Assembly: GCF_000208745.1 (NCBI RefSeq)
Contig: NC_030853.1
Span: forward strand, 19,100,501-19,164,500
Origin: Theobroma cacao
Lineage: Eukaryota; Streptophyta; Magnoliopsida; Malvales; Malvaceae
Direction: 5' to 3'
Length of the DNA: 64,000 nucleotides
Positions 1 through 10,373 of this stretch are shown here, one piece after another. The translations under genes were made by a program, and so were the position numbers. The first letter of the stretch is position 1, and each line of letters opens with the position of its first letter. The notes under the pieces are model-generated. The model was not told the DNA's origin. It saw nothing but the letters and a program-made list of their open reading frames with translations, and ran no database searches.

Positions 1-590
1 AAATGAATTGTGAGGCTCTATATATAGTGTTAAAAGTGACGGTTATTCAAGAATAGGTTTTAATGCGCCTAATTAATGACATTATTATGAAGAACATTAA
101 TGTGAGTAACCGTTACTGTAATTGGATGTAATAAAGCTTATTCTCAAGTAAAAAGGTATTAGAAAAGAGGTATACATGAAAAGGTACAAAAGCAGAAGCT
201 GAATGAGAATAGGTACAAGAGAAAAAGCTGTACATGAATAGGTATACGAGAACAAGATAGGAGGGTGAAACACTTGTACTTTAGGAAAAGGTTAAGAGAA
301 GACCTCTTAACTACCTCCATATCTCAGCCACCAAGCCAAACTCTCTGAAACATCCCAAGATGAAAGTAACCCCTGAACCCTGTCACTTATTCTGAGTTAC
401 TTTCACTGTCGTCCAAGTGAAACAGTTATTCTATTCAAGGTGGTTGTTCTACTTGTATTAGTTATTCTATATGGAGTAATACTTTACTTTTTCTAATTGT
501 TCTGCTTTAAGTAATACTTGAAGTAGCGCTTCACTTGTTCTGCGTGAAGTAGCGCTTCACTTGTTCTCTATATAATATTATGTTATAACA
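1..590 (-). repeat. Putative LTR (U3 side) of a second retroelement, cut by the window edge
   Basis: No gene is visible here. Read on the minus strand the block begins TGTTATAACAT at 590, carries two near-identical 23-bp copies (519-541 and 545-567, period 26) with a self-complementary GAAGTAGCGCTTC core, and reaches a TATATATAG box near 18-28. A TG start, short tandem enhancer-like repeats and a TATA box are what a copia U3 looks like. It also interrupts the copia frame just downstream of the integrase. The other end lies outside the window, so the LTR call is an inference. Confidence 0.35.
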
Positions 591-2359
591 TAATTCTTTA
601 GAGTAACGGTATTAACCAAAATCTAGTATCTACAATCATCTATCTCAGGCTCATATGTGGGTGATTCATCAGTTACAACATCTTATAATGGACCATAAGT
701 ATCATCAGTCTGCTGTGTCTCCCAATCCCAACTTGCTTCTTCATCAAACATTACATTTCTACTTATAGTAATCTTATCAAGTTTTGGAAGATAGATTCTA
801 TAAGCCTTTGAATGAGAGCTGTAGCCAATAAAGATACATTTTTTAGCTTTGTGATCAAGCTTGTCACGTTGGCCTTGTGGTACATGCTGGTAGCACACTG
901 AACCAAATACTTTGAGATGCTTAACTGATGGTTTGCATCCATGCCAAACCTCATAAGGTGTCTTGTCTTTAATGGCTTGAGTTGGAAGTATGTTAAGGAG
1001 ATAAATTGAGGTATTTGCAGCCTTTGCCTAGAATTTCTTAGGTAAATTCTTCTCAAATAAAAGGCATCTCGACATCTCAAGAGTAGTCTTGTTCTTCCTC
1101 TCGCTGACACCATTCTGCTGAGGGCAATAAGGTGCTGCCAGTTGATGCTTTATGCCTTCTTCATTGAGATATCGAGAGAACTCCTTAGAAGTGTACTCTC
1201 CTCCATTGTCAGTCCTTAAAGCTTTGATTTTGCAATTTGTTTCCAGTTCAATCTTTGCTTTGAAGGACTTGAACATATTAAACACTTCATATTTACCTTT
1301 CATAGAATATATCCAACACATTCTGGGCAATTATCAATGAAGAGTAAATAAAATTTGCTACCATTTAAAGATTCCACACTCATAGGACCCTCTACATCAA
1401 AATGAATAAGACCAAGCTTGTCTTTAGCTCTAGTAAAGCTAACAGAAGGATATGGTTTCCTAGACATCTTGTCGAGCTGACATGCACCACAAACTGAGAT
1501 TTTATCAGATAAATTTGTCAAGTTTTCAATTAAGCCAAACATACTTACTTGCTGGAGTGAACGGTAGTTGCAGTGACCAAGACGCTTATGCCACAGGTTT
1601 GTCTTGTTTGAGTCACTAATAAGAGCTTGAAGGCATAATTATTCTAAGCTCACTGAAAAACACTTATTTCTCTTAGGAATAGTTATCAAGTGAGTACCAG
1701 AGGGTCAAACATCTTGCAAGCATTGTCTTTAAACAATAATGCATAATCATTCTCAACTCACTGTCCCACCCTCAACAAATTTTGAGTAATCGAGGGTACC
1801 AAGAGAACATCAGATATATAGTTGGCTCCAAAAGAAGTATGTATACAGATAGTGCCTTTGCCAACAGCATTGAGATATATTCCATTCCCTACCTTCACCC
1901 TTGACAGATAATTCTTATTTAAATCAACAAACACAGCATCTGTTGGAGTTATATGGTTTGAACAGCCACTGTCCAAAAGCTAATCACTGCTGTCGATTTC
2001 AAATTTGGTGTTGCACAATGTCATAAAAAGTGTCTCTTTTGCCATCTCGACCTTGTCAGTAGATGAAGTGGTCTTCTCAGCTATAGCAGACTTGTTTTTA
2101 CAAACTTTGTCTACATGCTCATTGCAGATTTGCACTTTGCATCAGGCCTGAACCAACAATGTTCTTCTGCATGGTTCCGTTTCTTGCAATAAGAACACAT
2201 TTTAAATTTGCTTTTCTTGCTGGAGGCATGACTTGGTTGGAAGGGCTTTTTATCTTTCTCTTTAGAATTTTTCTTAGATCCAGAATCAAGGTTGGCTTTC
2301 CCTTTGTGTCTAGCAACTAATGCACTTTCCACAATAGCATCCTAACGTGCAGTTCTCCT

Positions 2360-2959
2360 TTATTCATAAGCTTCCAGTGCAGTCACCAACTCAATAATAG
2401 TGAGTTGAGACAAGTCTTTAGTTTGCTCTAAGGAAGACACTGTTGCTTTAAATTTTTCTGGAACACTATTAAGAATTTTCTCAACAACCCATACCTCTTG
2501 CAAGTCTTCACCTAGCATGCGAATCTGATTTACTAGGCTCATCACTCGATCAGCATAATCCATGACAAATTGAGTATCTTTCATTCTGAGAAGCTCAAAC
2601 TCTCTTCGAAGATTTTGAACCTGCATTTGTCTACTTCTTGCAGATCCTTGAAACTCTTGTTGAAGTTTGTTCCACGCTTCCTTTGCAGTCTTGCAACCCA
2701 TGATTCTACTAAATATAATCTCAGACACAATTGCACGAATGAAGGACACAACTCTGTATCGCTTTGCTATCTCTTCAGAGTATTGTTTAATCTGCGTAAT
2801 TGTTTCATTATCTCTCAACGCAGGCGGCTCATCCTCATATTCTATGGCATTCCAGAGGTAATTTCCTCTAAGATATGCCTCCATCTTGATAGCCCAGATT
2901 GTGTAATTTTTTTCATCAAAGATGGGTGGAGTTGGGTGAGGTGCTGTAGGAGTCGACAT
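2360..2959 (-). pseudogene. copia Gag polyprotein fragment (UBN2 domain)
   Basis: This is a 199-residue open frame, the best-preserved part of the copia element. It opens with a proline-rich leader and then the Gag signature FDEKNYTIWAIKMEAYLR. The motifs KEAWNKLQQEFQGS and LRREFELLRMKD follow, which is the order seen in plant copia Gag (UBN2, retrotran_gag_2). Gag forms the particle that packages element RNA. The frame stops just before the zinc knuckle, which continues in another frame at 2111-2332, so the Gag-Pol polyprotein is broken. ATG at 2959 is the likely original start, about 100 bases from the primer-binding site. Confidence 0.85.
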
Positions 2960-3060
2960 GTGGCTGAAGGTTGAGAAATTTGAAGGGTGGTGGCTTGACT
3001 TCAGATGTATGGTGAGTTTTCTAGTATTTCAGGTCTAGTTGAGATCTTGCTCTTGCAAGG

Positions 3061-3072
3061 GCTCTGATACCT
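3061..3072 (-). promoter_or_regulatory. Primer-binding site of the copia element
   Basis: The minus strand reads AGGTATCAGAGC directly inside the LTR. This matches the initiator-methionine tRNA 3' end used by most plant copia elements to prime minus-strand DNA synthesis. Confidence 0.85.
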
Positions 3073-3384
3073 TGTTATTGATATCAAACAAGAACATTAG
3101 CCTCTGTTAAAGGTCAAGAACAGAGGCAAGTAAGGAATTTCATAGAGTGTTGGAGAAAATTATCAGAATTTTATATATTCTGCTATATCTAAGTAAATGA
3201 AGATGACAGTTTATATATGGCCAGCAAGAACACTTGTATGAACTTAATCACCAAGTGTATATAGATAAGCATTATCATACATGCAGCCTTACACGTACAC
3301 CAGACACTTAGCTTGCTATAAGCTGGTTTAATATACATCAAAATAGGACAAGTGTCACAAGCCATGCAAGTGTTATTCTTAACA
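3073..3384 (-). repeat. 5' LTR of the copia element
   Basis: The 312-bp block starts TGTTATTGATATC and ends ATTCTTAACA on the plus strand, so it has TGTTA/TAACA ends. On the minus strand it reads TGTTAAGAATAACACTTG to ATCAATAACA, typical of copia LTRs, and it abuts the primer-binding site. The outer edge at 3384 meets 6PGDH homology immediately. The partner LTR is not seen and may lie left of the window or be deleted. Confidence 0.8.
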
Positions 3385-3878
3385 TAGACAAGGCAAAATT
3401 AATTGATGATGTAAGGCAAGCTCTCTATGCATCCAAGATTCGCAGTTATGCTCAGGGCATGAATCTCATCCGTGCAAAAAGCATTGAGAAGCGTTGGGAC
3501 TTGAAATTGGGGGAACTGGCTAGGATACGGAAGGGAGGTTGCATCATCCGAGCTATTTTTCTGGACAGAATCAAGAAGGCTTATGATAGAAATCCTGATC
3601 TTGCAAACCTTCTTGTTGATCCAGAGTTTGCAAACGAAATCATTGATAGGCAATCTGCCTGAAGATGAGTTGTATACCTTGGTATCAACTCAGGTATTAG
3701 CACTCCTGGCATGCCATCCAGTCTTGCTTATTTTGACACCTATAGGAGGGAACGAGTACCAGCTAATTTGGTTCAAGCTCAACGAGATTATTTTGGTGCC
3801 CATACTTACGAAAGGATTGATATGGAGGGTTCTTTCCACATTGCATGGTTCAAGATCGCCAAACAGCTAAAAAATTAA
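3385..3878 (+). pseudogene. 6-phosphogluconate dehydrogenase C-terminal fragment (pseudogene)
   Basis: The intact enzyme oxidises and decarboxylates 6-phosphogluconate to ribulose 5-phosphate in the pentose phosphate pathway. One frame runs from 3387 to a TAA at 3876-3878 and reads like the C-terminal third of plant 6PGDH. Diagnostic strings are [56 protein letters not shown] and the C-terminal [18 protein letters not shown]. Two in-frame TGA codons (3660-3662, 3666-3668) stand where the family has W-R-R, and KGG is preceded by R instead of the usual W. The rest of the frame is intact, so decay is recent or slow. The N-terminal two thirds are absent: homology begins exactly at the LTR edge, so the copia insertion seems to have split it. 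Plant cytosolic 6PGDH genes often lack CDS introns, so retroposition cannot be inferred from missing introns. Confidence 0.88.
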
Positions 3879-4319
3879 GCCTATTCCAGAGGTACTCTTC
3901 AGAACTCCCAATAAGTGTAATAACATCTGCTCTGGACTTTATGCTAGACAGAGCTACACCATGATTATTTCTTTGAAATTTATCTCAAACCTCATCTCTC
4001 AAATTCAGCTGCGAATTTAGACTGTCTTTCTGTGTTAGATGTGCTGCTGCTTTCAGTTGATCTTTAGATGAGTATTAATCAAAATCTGTGGCCCCATTTT
4101 TGGCTTAAATGTGATATTTTACCCAACGTAGATCACCGTCAGTAATCAAATATATTCTTAAACTTAAAATCAAAATTTTCTGTAATTGAAACAGTCAAAC
4201 CATTCCACACTAAATTAATCGCATGGTGCAATGGGCATTTTGTCTCCTCTAATCTAGTATACCAGTTTACTTTACATGCCAGATGTATTCTTAATTTTCT
4301 ATGCCAAGGAATGAGCTTT
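3879..4319. other. Intergenic, nothing recognised
   Basis: AT-rich sequence downstream of the 6PGDH fragment, possibly a remnant of its 3' UTR. I see no clear poly-A tail, gene or repeat. Confidence 0.5.
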
Positions 4320-4660
4320 CATTGTCAAATACAGTGAAAGACAGTGAAAGGGAAAGAGGAAAGTGAAAGGGAAAGAGGAAGGAAGGTAAGGGAGTGGAAC
4401 GAAAGTAGTATTTCTTTCCTTCGAAAAATTGATGGATCCATACGTAAAGAGGAAAACATTTTTTCTACTTAAATTGATTATTTTATTTATAATTATATCC
4501 TTACTTTATTTTGTTAGTTTCCTTCTTTCCTACCAAATACAAAGGAAGAAAATCTTTTTGTTTTTTCTCTTTCACCTCTTTCCATTTCCTCTATTTTCCT
4601 ACCTTTTTATCAAATATAGTCTTGATCTTGAAAAGAGAGGGATTGGAAACTATTGAATCT
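4320..4660. mobile_element. Possible MITE with purine-rich inverted arms
   Basis: The left side has GTCAAATACAGTGAAAG followed by a duplicated AGTGAAAGGGAAAGAGGAA unit (about 4340-4380). The right side carries CTTTCACCTCTTTCC and ATCAAATATAG in inverted sense (about 4565-4620). This is the layout of a common plant MITE type. The arms are diverged and no target duplication was found. Confidence 0.35.
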
Positions 4661-6131
4661 TTGTTTGGTGCACATATTTTACTATGATGTACTTGTTTAA
4701 CACTAATTATATTCTATTTCATAGGTGGTATGTTTCTATTCTGTCAAGTGTCTCTCTTCAAACTACAAATAAAGAAATATATTAACATGGGATTGTTGAG
4801 TTCTCCTATTCTGTTAAATAGATGAGTGGCAAGTGTGTAAACCTGTTTGTACAGTTTCTGTATTCCTAGCAATTTATAGAATAATTCATCGAGTATATAA
4901 TCAACTAAACCGTTACAACAAGTATCATTCTTTAATTTGTTTGTCTAGAACTCTAGATATACGTACAGATAATAAGGTCATTGGGATGAACATATAAATT
5001 ACAACTTTTTGGGTTCAATAATTGCGGCGGCTCATACGACAATCAATATAGAATAGAAGTTTATCTCTCTTTTTTTTTTGTAAAGAAGATGAATATAAAA
5101 TGCACATTCTCTGTGTTTACAGGTTCTTTTATGCTCGTTCATTAGCCTCCTAGGACTGCAGTTGGCATGAGGTTTTATAATTCTGCAAAGGCAGATGAGC
5201 TTATAATACAAACATAGGAGACAATTCAAATATATAACATTTCATATGTTCGTTTTGTTTTGCATTCCTGTTATAGCTCCCTTTGACCCTTGCTGCCGAC
5301 AAATAAAATGAATCTATAATTCCAAGATCTGCATCTTCGACGAAATACAAAGCTCTTGCCATGTGTGCCATTTTGCTTTTCATTGTTGTCTTCCATTGTG
5401 CTTGCTCATTCATCTTGTATTTGTTTTATTAAAGCAGAATATGGCCTTTCTGAGAATGGCTTTCAATCAGCAACTGTGGAACATGTTTTAAATTTGCTAT
5501 TCTTTTCTTCTTTTTTGACTTTGTTGCCTGGCTGTTGCACTTGCCTTTCTTCTTATAGGGTCAGTTATATGAATGGTCAATGGTCTGTCATTAAATATGT
5601 ATTCTTTGCTCCTCATAGTTGTCATTTGTCTCTCTGGATCGATCTTTCTTCTTTCCAGCACAGCATACTGTTTCTGTTCATGGCTTTGCACACACAAACA
5701 CATGAACAGACCCCTGGTAGAAGTTTTAGTAGTTATTTTGCTGATGCACTTAAGTTTGCTGATTTTACCGCATGGCTGTGATCTAATAACTGAGGTCAGA
5801 ATTTACCAATTCCATTCATACATGAACTCTTCGAAGTTGACAATTTTACAATCTTGTGTGTGCATTCATTTCAAAGATATTGCATTTATGATTGAAATTA
5901 TACAGACATTGTTTTGCACCTTTAACAATTTTGTGATCTTGTTTCTGCATATGATTCAGAGATATAACATTTGTGGTTGGAATCATAAAGAAATTGCAAT
6001 AAAATGATGGCATCTGAGTACTGAAAGAAAGAAGCAACAAAGCGTGTGATCATAGACTCTTGGAAAGAGGATACATTAGCTTGTCTCTAAGCTCAATTCA
6101 ATTCTACCATATTTTCAGGTTCTCAACCTGA
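4661..6131. other. Intergenic / downstream of the SOFL gene
   Basis: AT-rich and gene-poor. Several open frames occur on both strands. The most protein-like is a 70-residue minus-strand frame at 5201-5413 (contains MARALYFVEDADLG), without a recognisable family. Part of this stretch should be the 3' UTR and terminator of the SOFL gene at 6132-6533. Confidence 0.5.
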
Positions 6132-6533
6132 CTACTTGCCGGACTTTGCTTGACCACCGAGTCTCCGTTTGGATTTGCCACTGTTCTTGACACTCTTTTT
6201 CGCTTCTTTCTTTCCCTCCTTGCGTGAAGAATGCTTGCCAGCGTAATCACCTTCATCATGCTTAAGATGAGAACTACTATGACTACCTTGACCATCCTTG
6301 TGTTTATATTGATGATGACTTGGGGCAGAAGAGGCATCAGATACCATTGAATCATCACTATTTCCCTCACCATCATCACCATCGTTATCATCATCATCTT
6401 TGATGCTGTACTTGTTATAATTGTCTTCACTGCATTCAAAATCATCTTGCATAGGCGAAGCTAAGTACCTTGTCCACCCTGATTCACTGCTACTGCATCC
6501 TTCTTTGCTCGGAAAGTGTTTCAAGGGGTCCAT
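6132..6533 (-). CDS. SOB FIVE-LIKE (SOFL) family protein
   Basis: SOFL proteins are small plant-specific proteins whose overexpression alters cytokinin levels and responses in Arabidopsis; their biochemical activity is unknown. The 133-residue frame has both family signatures. The first is a SOFL-A motif (CSSSESGWTRYLASP, residues 13-27), the second a SOFL-B motif (DSMVSDASSAP, residues 61-71). Between them is a very acidic run (DDDDNDGDDGEG, 46-57), then a His/Ser-rich stretch and a Lys-rich C-terminus (100-133) containing KSKRR, which could direct nuclear entry. ATG at 6533 is the first in-frame start and lies about 230 bp downstream (in the gene's sense) of the expected transcription start. 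The stop is TAG at 6132-6134. The family often has short proteins; a further 3' exon is possible but not visible. Neighbours are unrelated. Confidence 0.85.
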   Translation of the reverse strand: MDPLKHFPSKEGCSSSESGWTRYLASPMQDDFECSEDNYNKYSIKDDDDNDGDDGEGNSDDSMVSDASSAPSHHQYKHKDGQGSHSSSHLKHDEGDYAGKHSSRKEGKKEAKKSVKNSGKSKRRLGGQAKSGK

Positions 6534-6794
6534 TAATAGAGGATAAAGGCGGCTACAAAAAAGAGAAAACCAAGATAGAGGTTTTTGATGAAAAGGAAGG
6601 ATGTTATTGAGGAATGATGAAGCTGGACAGATGATTTAGGCAAGAAAGAGCTAGTCTTTGGTGAAGTATGAAGAAACAAAGAGTTAAGCACTAAGAACAA
6701 AGAACTATGATCTTTATTCTGTGAGAGAAAAAAAGAGAGGAAGAGCGAATTCAAACCTCATAAAACTCTTGTTTAGCACAAGCTTTAGCTTGTA

Positions 6795-6802
6795 CTTATA
6801 TA
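6795..6802 (-). promoter_or_regulatory. TATA box of the SOFL gene
   Basis: The minus strand reads TATATAAG. It predicts a start near 6765 and a 5' UTR of about 230 nt before the ATG at 6533. Position and fit are inferred from sequence only. Confidence 0.55.
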
Positions 6803-6836
6803 TTGGTTGGTGAAACTCGGTTGCACCATATAGCAT

Positions 6837-7000
6837 CTTTGAATTTTTGTCGCTTACAACTCGAGAATTCAACTTCGAGGTGGCGGGTTCGACTCTTGAG
6901 ATAGGCCTGTTTGGATTTATGGGATGAGAAGGGGTTATCTCTCCTTATGTGTCCAAGATCACATGCACTGCGAAAAAAAAAAAAAAACTTTGAATTTTGG
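6837..7000 (+). mobile_element. SINE with poly-A tail and 13-bp target-site duplication
   Basis: A body of 138 bp (6850-6987) ends in a 15-A tail and contains a pol III B-box-like GCGGGTTCGACTC (about 6892-6904). It is flanked by CTTTGAATTTTTG (6837-6849) and CTTTGAATTTTGG (6988-7000), a 13-bp duplication with one mismatch. The A-box is not clear, so it is probably 5'-truncated. It sits just upstream of the SOFL TATA box. Confidence 0.75.
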
Positions 7001-8089
7001 TAAAAGATAAGCAGAAAATTGGAAAAAAAATATGAAATGAAATAATCTGTAAACTTCTCTCTTTGTCTAAACTCGATCTCCCGTCATAATCATCCTGGCC
7101 AGAACATCACCTTTTTGGTGGTGTACAGATAAAACCATTTCAGTATTTCAGAAATAGGAGAGAATATATCTTTACACTCAGACTCCTCTGTCCTGTCACA
7201 ATGGTGCAGATGAACCCATTCCTCAAACTGGATGAGGTATGAAACCCATGTTCTCAAGCATGTTAGGCCACAGCCTCCCCACTTCCATCCATCTTTCTTT
7301 TGCTTCATGCCTTCTATTCTCTGTCTTCTCGTCATCATAAGTCAGCTTTCTTGGATCAAACGTGCATAGTTTCTATGTCAGGATATTGTTTAAGTGAGGT
7401 TACCTAAGATCTTTATGCTTTTGTTCTGTCTTTGTTTGCTGTTGTTTGTCTCCTAAGAAAGCTGACCTGTGTCTTGTTGCTATTAAAATAAAATATGGCA
7501 TGGTTGGTTAATATTTCATTTTTGGTAGATTGTTAGCCAATCTGGATTAGGTTTTGTTGCAATGACAACTAAAAAGGCTCAAGAATTTTTTTTGCTCCTT
7601 TTATACTCTAAAGATAAATAAATAGATAGAAAAGAGTCCATAAGATAGTCTACCACTTGATCTAGAAAATGTAAAATTACAATTAATTCTTGTAAATCCT
7701 CATTAATTTTAATTAATTTAGAATTCTAAATGAATTCATTAAAAAGAAAAACGTTCTCGTCACAACTTTATTATTTTTCATTTCGTGATTTCGTGAATAA
7801 AGATAAATTTAAATTTTAGACAAGATAATGTAAACGTAACTTTTTTCATTTTCATTACATGAATGTAGTCAGTTTTATATTTTAAAAAATTTAGATATTG
7901 TTGACTTATTGTCCTGTAATTATTTATGTCTAAAGAACCATTAATTTTTTTTCATATTCTTCATCTTCCAAATGTTTCATTCTACTGCAAATTGAGCACT
8001 TTTTGACTAAGGCTGGAATACAAAATGTTCACAACAGAATAGGCAAATCAAATCCTCACAGTCCATTGCCAAGATTTGGCTTTGATTTG
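7001..8089. other. Intergenic, nothing recognised
   Basis: AT-rich sequence upstream of the SOFL promoter. An 82-residue minus-strand frame at 7090-7338 has no recognisable domain. Confidence 0.5.
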
Positions 8090-8810
8090 CTCCCTATTAT
8101 TAGGATTTACCTATCAACATGTTTGATTGGGGAACGGGATAGTCATTCTCTCTTATTCTTAATTTTTTTTAAACACTTTATTTAGTTGGAAGGATGCCTA
8201 CTACCGAAGATGAATGAATAGTCAATACTAAGGCCTCCAAGTGGCAAGGAATAGAGTAAAAACATTAATGGACAAAAATTTTTTTTATTAATTTAAAAAA
8301 TTCCATACTATATAAAATTCATTTCATTTTTTACAATTTCTTTCTCTCTCTACTCAACTACCTCTATCCTTCTTTCACTAAATTAAAAAATAAAAAAGAA
8401 AAAATTAAAGTGAATTTTAAAAAAATGTTTAAGTTTTAATTATACATTATAAAAGTTAATATTTAAAACTTACGAATTAAATTAAAATTCTAATTATAAA
8501 TTTTTTATATTTTAATATTTAAAAATAAATAATAAAAAATAAACTTAATGTTTTAATTATAAATATCTTAATTTAAAAATTAAATATTATAATAAATAAT
8601 ATTTTTATCATTTATCAGTTATTCCTTAATTATTCCTAAAACTATTCATACCAACTAAATATTATAATAATTCATAATAACAATTCATATTCTATTTTAT
8701 TCTTATAAATCAAATTATATAATAATTATTCATCGCTTATTTTATCTCCATGAAATAATTGTTTCATTTTATTCTTTTCTATGAACCAAACACACCTCAT
8801 AAGTCTATGA
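8090..8810. mobile_element. Possible MITE with GTTTGATT/AACCAAAC ends
   Basis: A very AT-rich block bounded by CATGTTTGATTGGGGAA on the left (about 8118) and by CTATGAACCAAACACAC on the right (about 8780-8797), which is a weak inverted match. This is the usual look of diverged hAT- or Mutator-like MITEs. No target duplication was confirmed. Confidence 0.35.
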
Positions 8811-9263
8811 CTAATTCAATTGGTCTGCTCTACCGCGGAACCAAATAATTATTCTACTTCGATGCCTGGAGCATAATACATGTATCTTGACTGGCCTTAC
8901 CAGTGTGATCCACGTGAAAATCACTTGCACGGTGACCACGGTTAAATTCTTATACAACAATGATTCGAATGCATTTTAACTTGCTCCACGTTTTACATGT
9001 GGATTAGCTTGCTTTTAAATTAATCTCGGTTGGTTTTTAGCCATTATTTCGCAGTATCACAGAGCAATTAGGTTCAAACTTTAAGCTTATATTAATACAA
9101 GTTGATCCATCTAGAAGTCCAAGACATGGTGTTTGGTGAGGATTCAGGATCTGAAACTCAATTTTAAGTTAGAAGCTCTAAACTTAATTGCCACACTTTT
9201 GACCTTTGCTTTGGGATTAGAAAAATGGAAAAGAAACAGAGAGAAAACAATGGTTATTAAGAA
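8811..9263. other. Intergenic, nothing recognised
   Basis: No gene, repeat or regulatory motif that I can support. Confidence 0.5.
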
Positions 9264-9857
9264 AGGGTAAAATACTTTATTAATCTTAATTTTTAATCAT
9301 AATTATACATAGGTCTACTAATCTATAAAATAAACTCTTCAACTCAAACAATCAAACACCGTTAATATTTAAATTGAAATATCTAAAATTTTCTCTTCTT
9401 TTTACTTTTTTTAGATCGATTGGTAATGTTCCCTACATCGACTGACCACCCCGTAACCAAATCTAAACTCACAGAGCACCCACCAAGATCGATGCTCCCC
9501 AAGGAACACTGGATCTATGCTCCCTGGGGAGCACGCGAACGGTGCTCCCCATTTGTGCTCCTCGGGGAACATGCTGTCTAGGGAACACGCGATCGATGCT
9601 CTCCAAGGAGCACTTGGGGGAGGTTTTTAAAAGAAAATAAAAAATAAAAAATTATAATTTTATAGTGTGATAATTTTTAAAATTATCTTTTCAATATTAC
9701 AACGTCATTAAACGAACGAAAGTATTAATAATGGATTAAAGGTTGGACTTATATGTTCAGGAAAATATATTGTTTTGGTACAGATTGTGTATTTTGAAAA
9801 TTAATAGACTCGTATGAAATTATGACTAAAAATTAAAAAGTGAGAATATTTTATCCT
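9264..9857. mobile_element. MITE with GC-rich core, copy 1
   Basis: The left end AGGGTAAAATAC and the right end ATATTTTATCCT are inverted. Further in, TTTTTAATCATAATTATAC pairs with the complement of CGTATGAAATTATGAC. The centre (about 9415-9630) is markedly GC-rich and contains repeated near-palindromes of the type TGCTCCC..GGGGAGCAC. The same plan occurs at 53276-53860. Confidence 0.6.
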
Positions 9858-10239
9858 ATTGAAAATTGAAATTATAAATGGTATATTCCATGAAACAATT
9901 TTAATTAAAAGTAATGTTTACTTTCCAGCTGGGATGTGATGCTTTTTACATCGTCTTAGCTGTGTTGAGATCTCCTAAATGTGGAAATAAATTACAAAAT
10001 TTATCAACTGATGATCTTATCTTATCTATTTCTAGTATCTGATGGGAGCCTTAGACTTGACAAATTGATCTCTTTTGCAACTTTGGATTCTTGCCATCTT
10101 TTCTCTATTCTCCTTCGAATGAGGTCTTTAGGCAAAATTTCCATGCTCTAAAGTCTAAATAAGTAACTACATAAGTTCAACAAGAAAGAAGGAAAACAAT
10201 ATATATTTGTTTCACGTTGGTAAACATCTTGAAGAAATG
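9858..10239. other. Intergenic, nothing recognised
   Basis: AT-rich, with no supported feature. Confidence 0.5.
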
Positions 10240-10373
10240 CCAAGATGGGGTAGTTGGTTTGAGGCGTCAGTTCAGATATTGATCGGGAAAGGCATGAGTT
10301 CAAATCCCTTACTTGACATGTATTTTAATATTTTAAAACCTTACAAGAAAAGTGCTAGTAAAAAAAAAAAAAA
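10240..10373 (+). mobile_element. Possible tRNA-derived SINE
   Basis: An A-box-like GGGTAGTTGGTTTGAGG (about 10248-10264) lies about 45 bp before a B-box-like GAGTTCAAATCCC (10296-10308), and the unit ends in a 14-A run (10360-10373). These are the parts of a tRNA-derived SINE in the right order and spacing. I could not find a target duplication. Confidence 0.4.

Larger units (their letters stand above)
591..3072 (-). mobile_element. Ty1/copia retrotransposon internal region (gag-PR-INT), decayed
   Basis: On the minus strand, domains run in copia order. Gag (UBN2 type) is at 2360-2959. A CX2CX4HX4C zinc knuckle (CSYCKKRNHAEEHC) follows within 2111-2332. The protease motif LDSGCSNH is near 1950-1975. 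Integrase covers about 1540 to 683, with the zinc-binding Cys pair (VCGACQLDK), catalytic Asp residues in HFDVEGP and RTDNGGEY, and the Glu in NGVSERKNKT. The C-terminal KCIFIGYSS block is at 683-898. Stops and frameshifts separate the pieces, so it is not functional. Reverse transcriptase and RNase H are missing where they should follow, at about 600. The primer-binding site next to the LTR (3061-3072) reads AGGTATCAGAGC on the minus strand, the usual initiator-Met tRNA complement. Confidence 0.9.

Noticed and set aside
763..1113. 116-residue minus-strand frame overlapping the copia integrase
   Set aside because: It is out of register with the integrase text, which is spread over 683-898 and 1028-1330; it is a shadow frame.
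4429..4656. 75-residue hydrophobic plus-strand frame
   Set aside because: Produced by the pyrimidine-rich arm of the possible MITE.
5356..6007. Two 140-residue plus-strand frames with membrane-like composition
   Set aside because: T-rich DNA gives hydrophobic codons by chance; no motif, no promoter and no family likeness.
7090..7338. 82-residue minus-strand frame upstream of SOFL
   Set aside because: No recognisable domain, weak start context, isolated.
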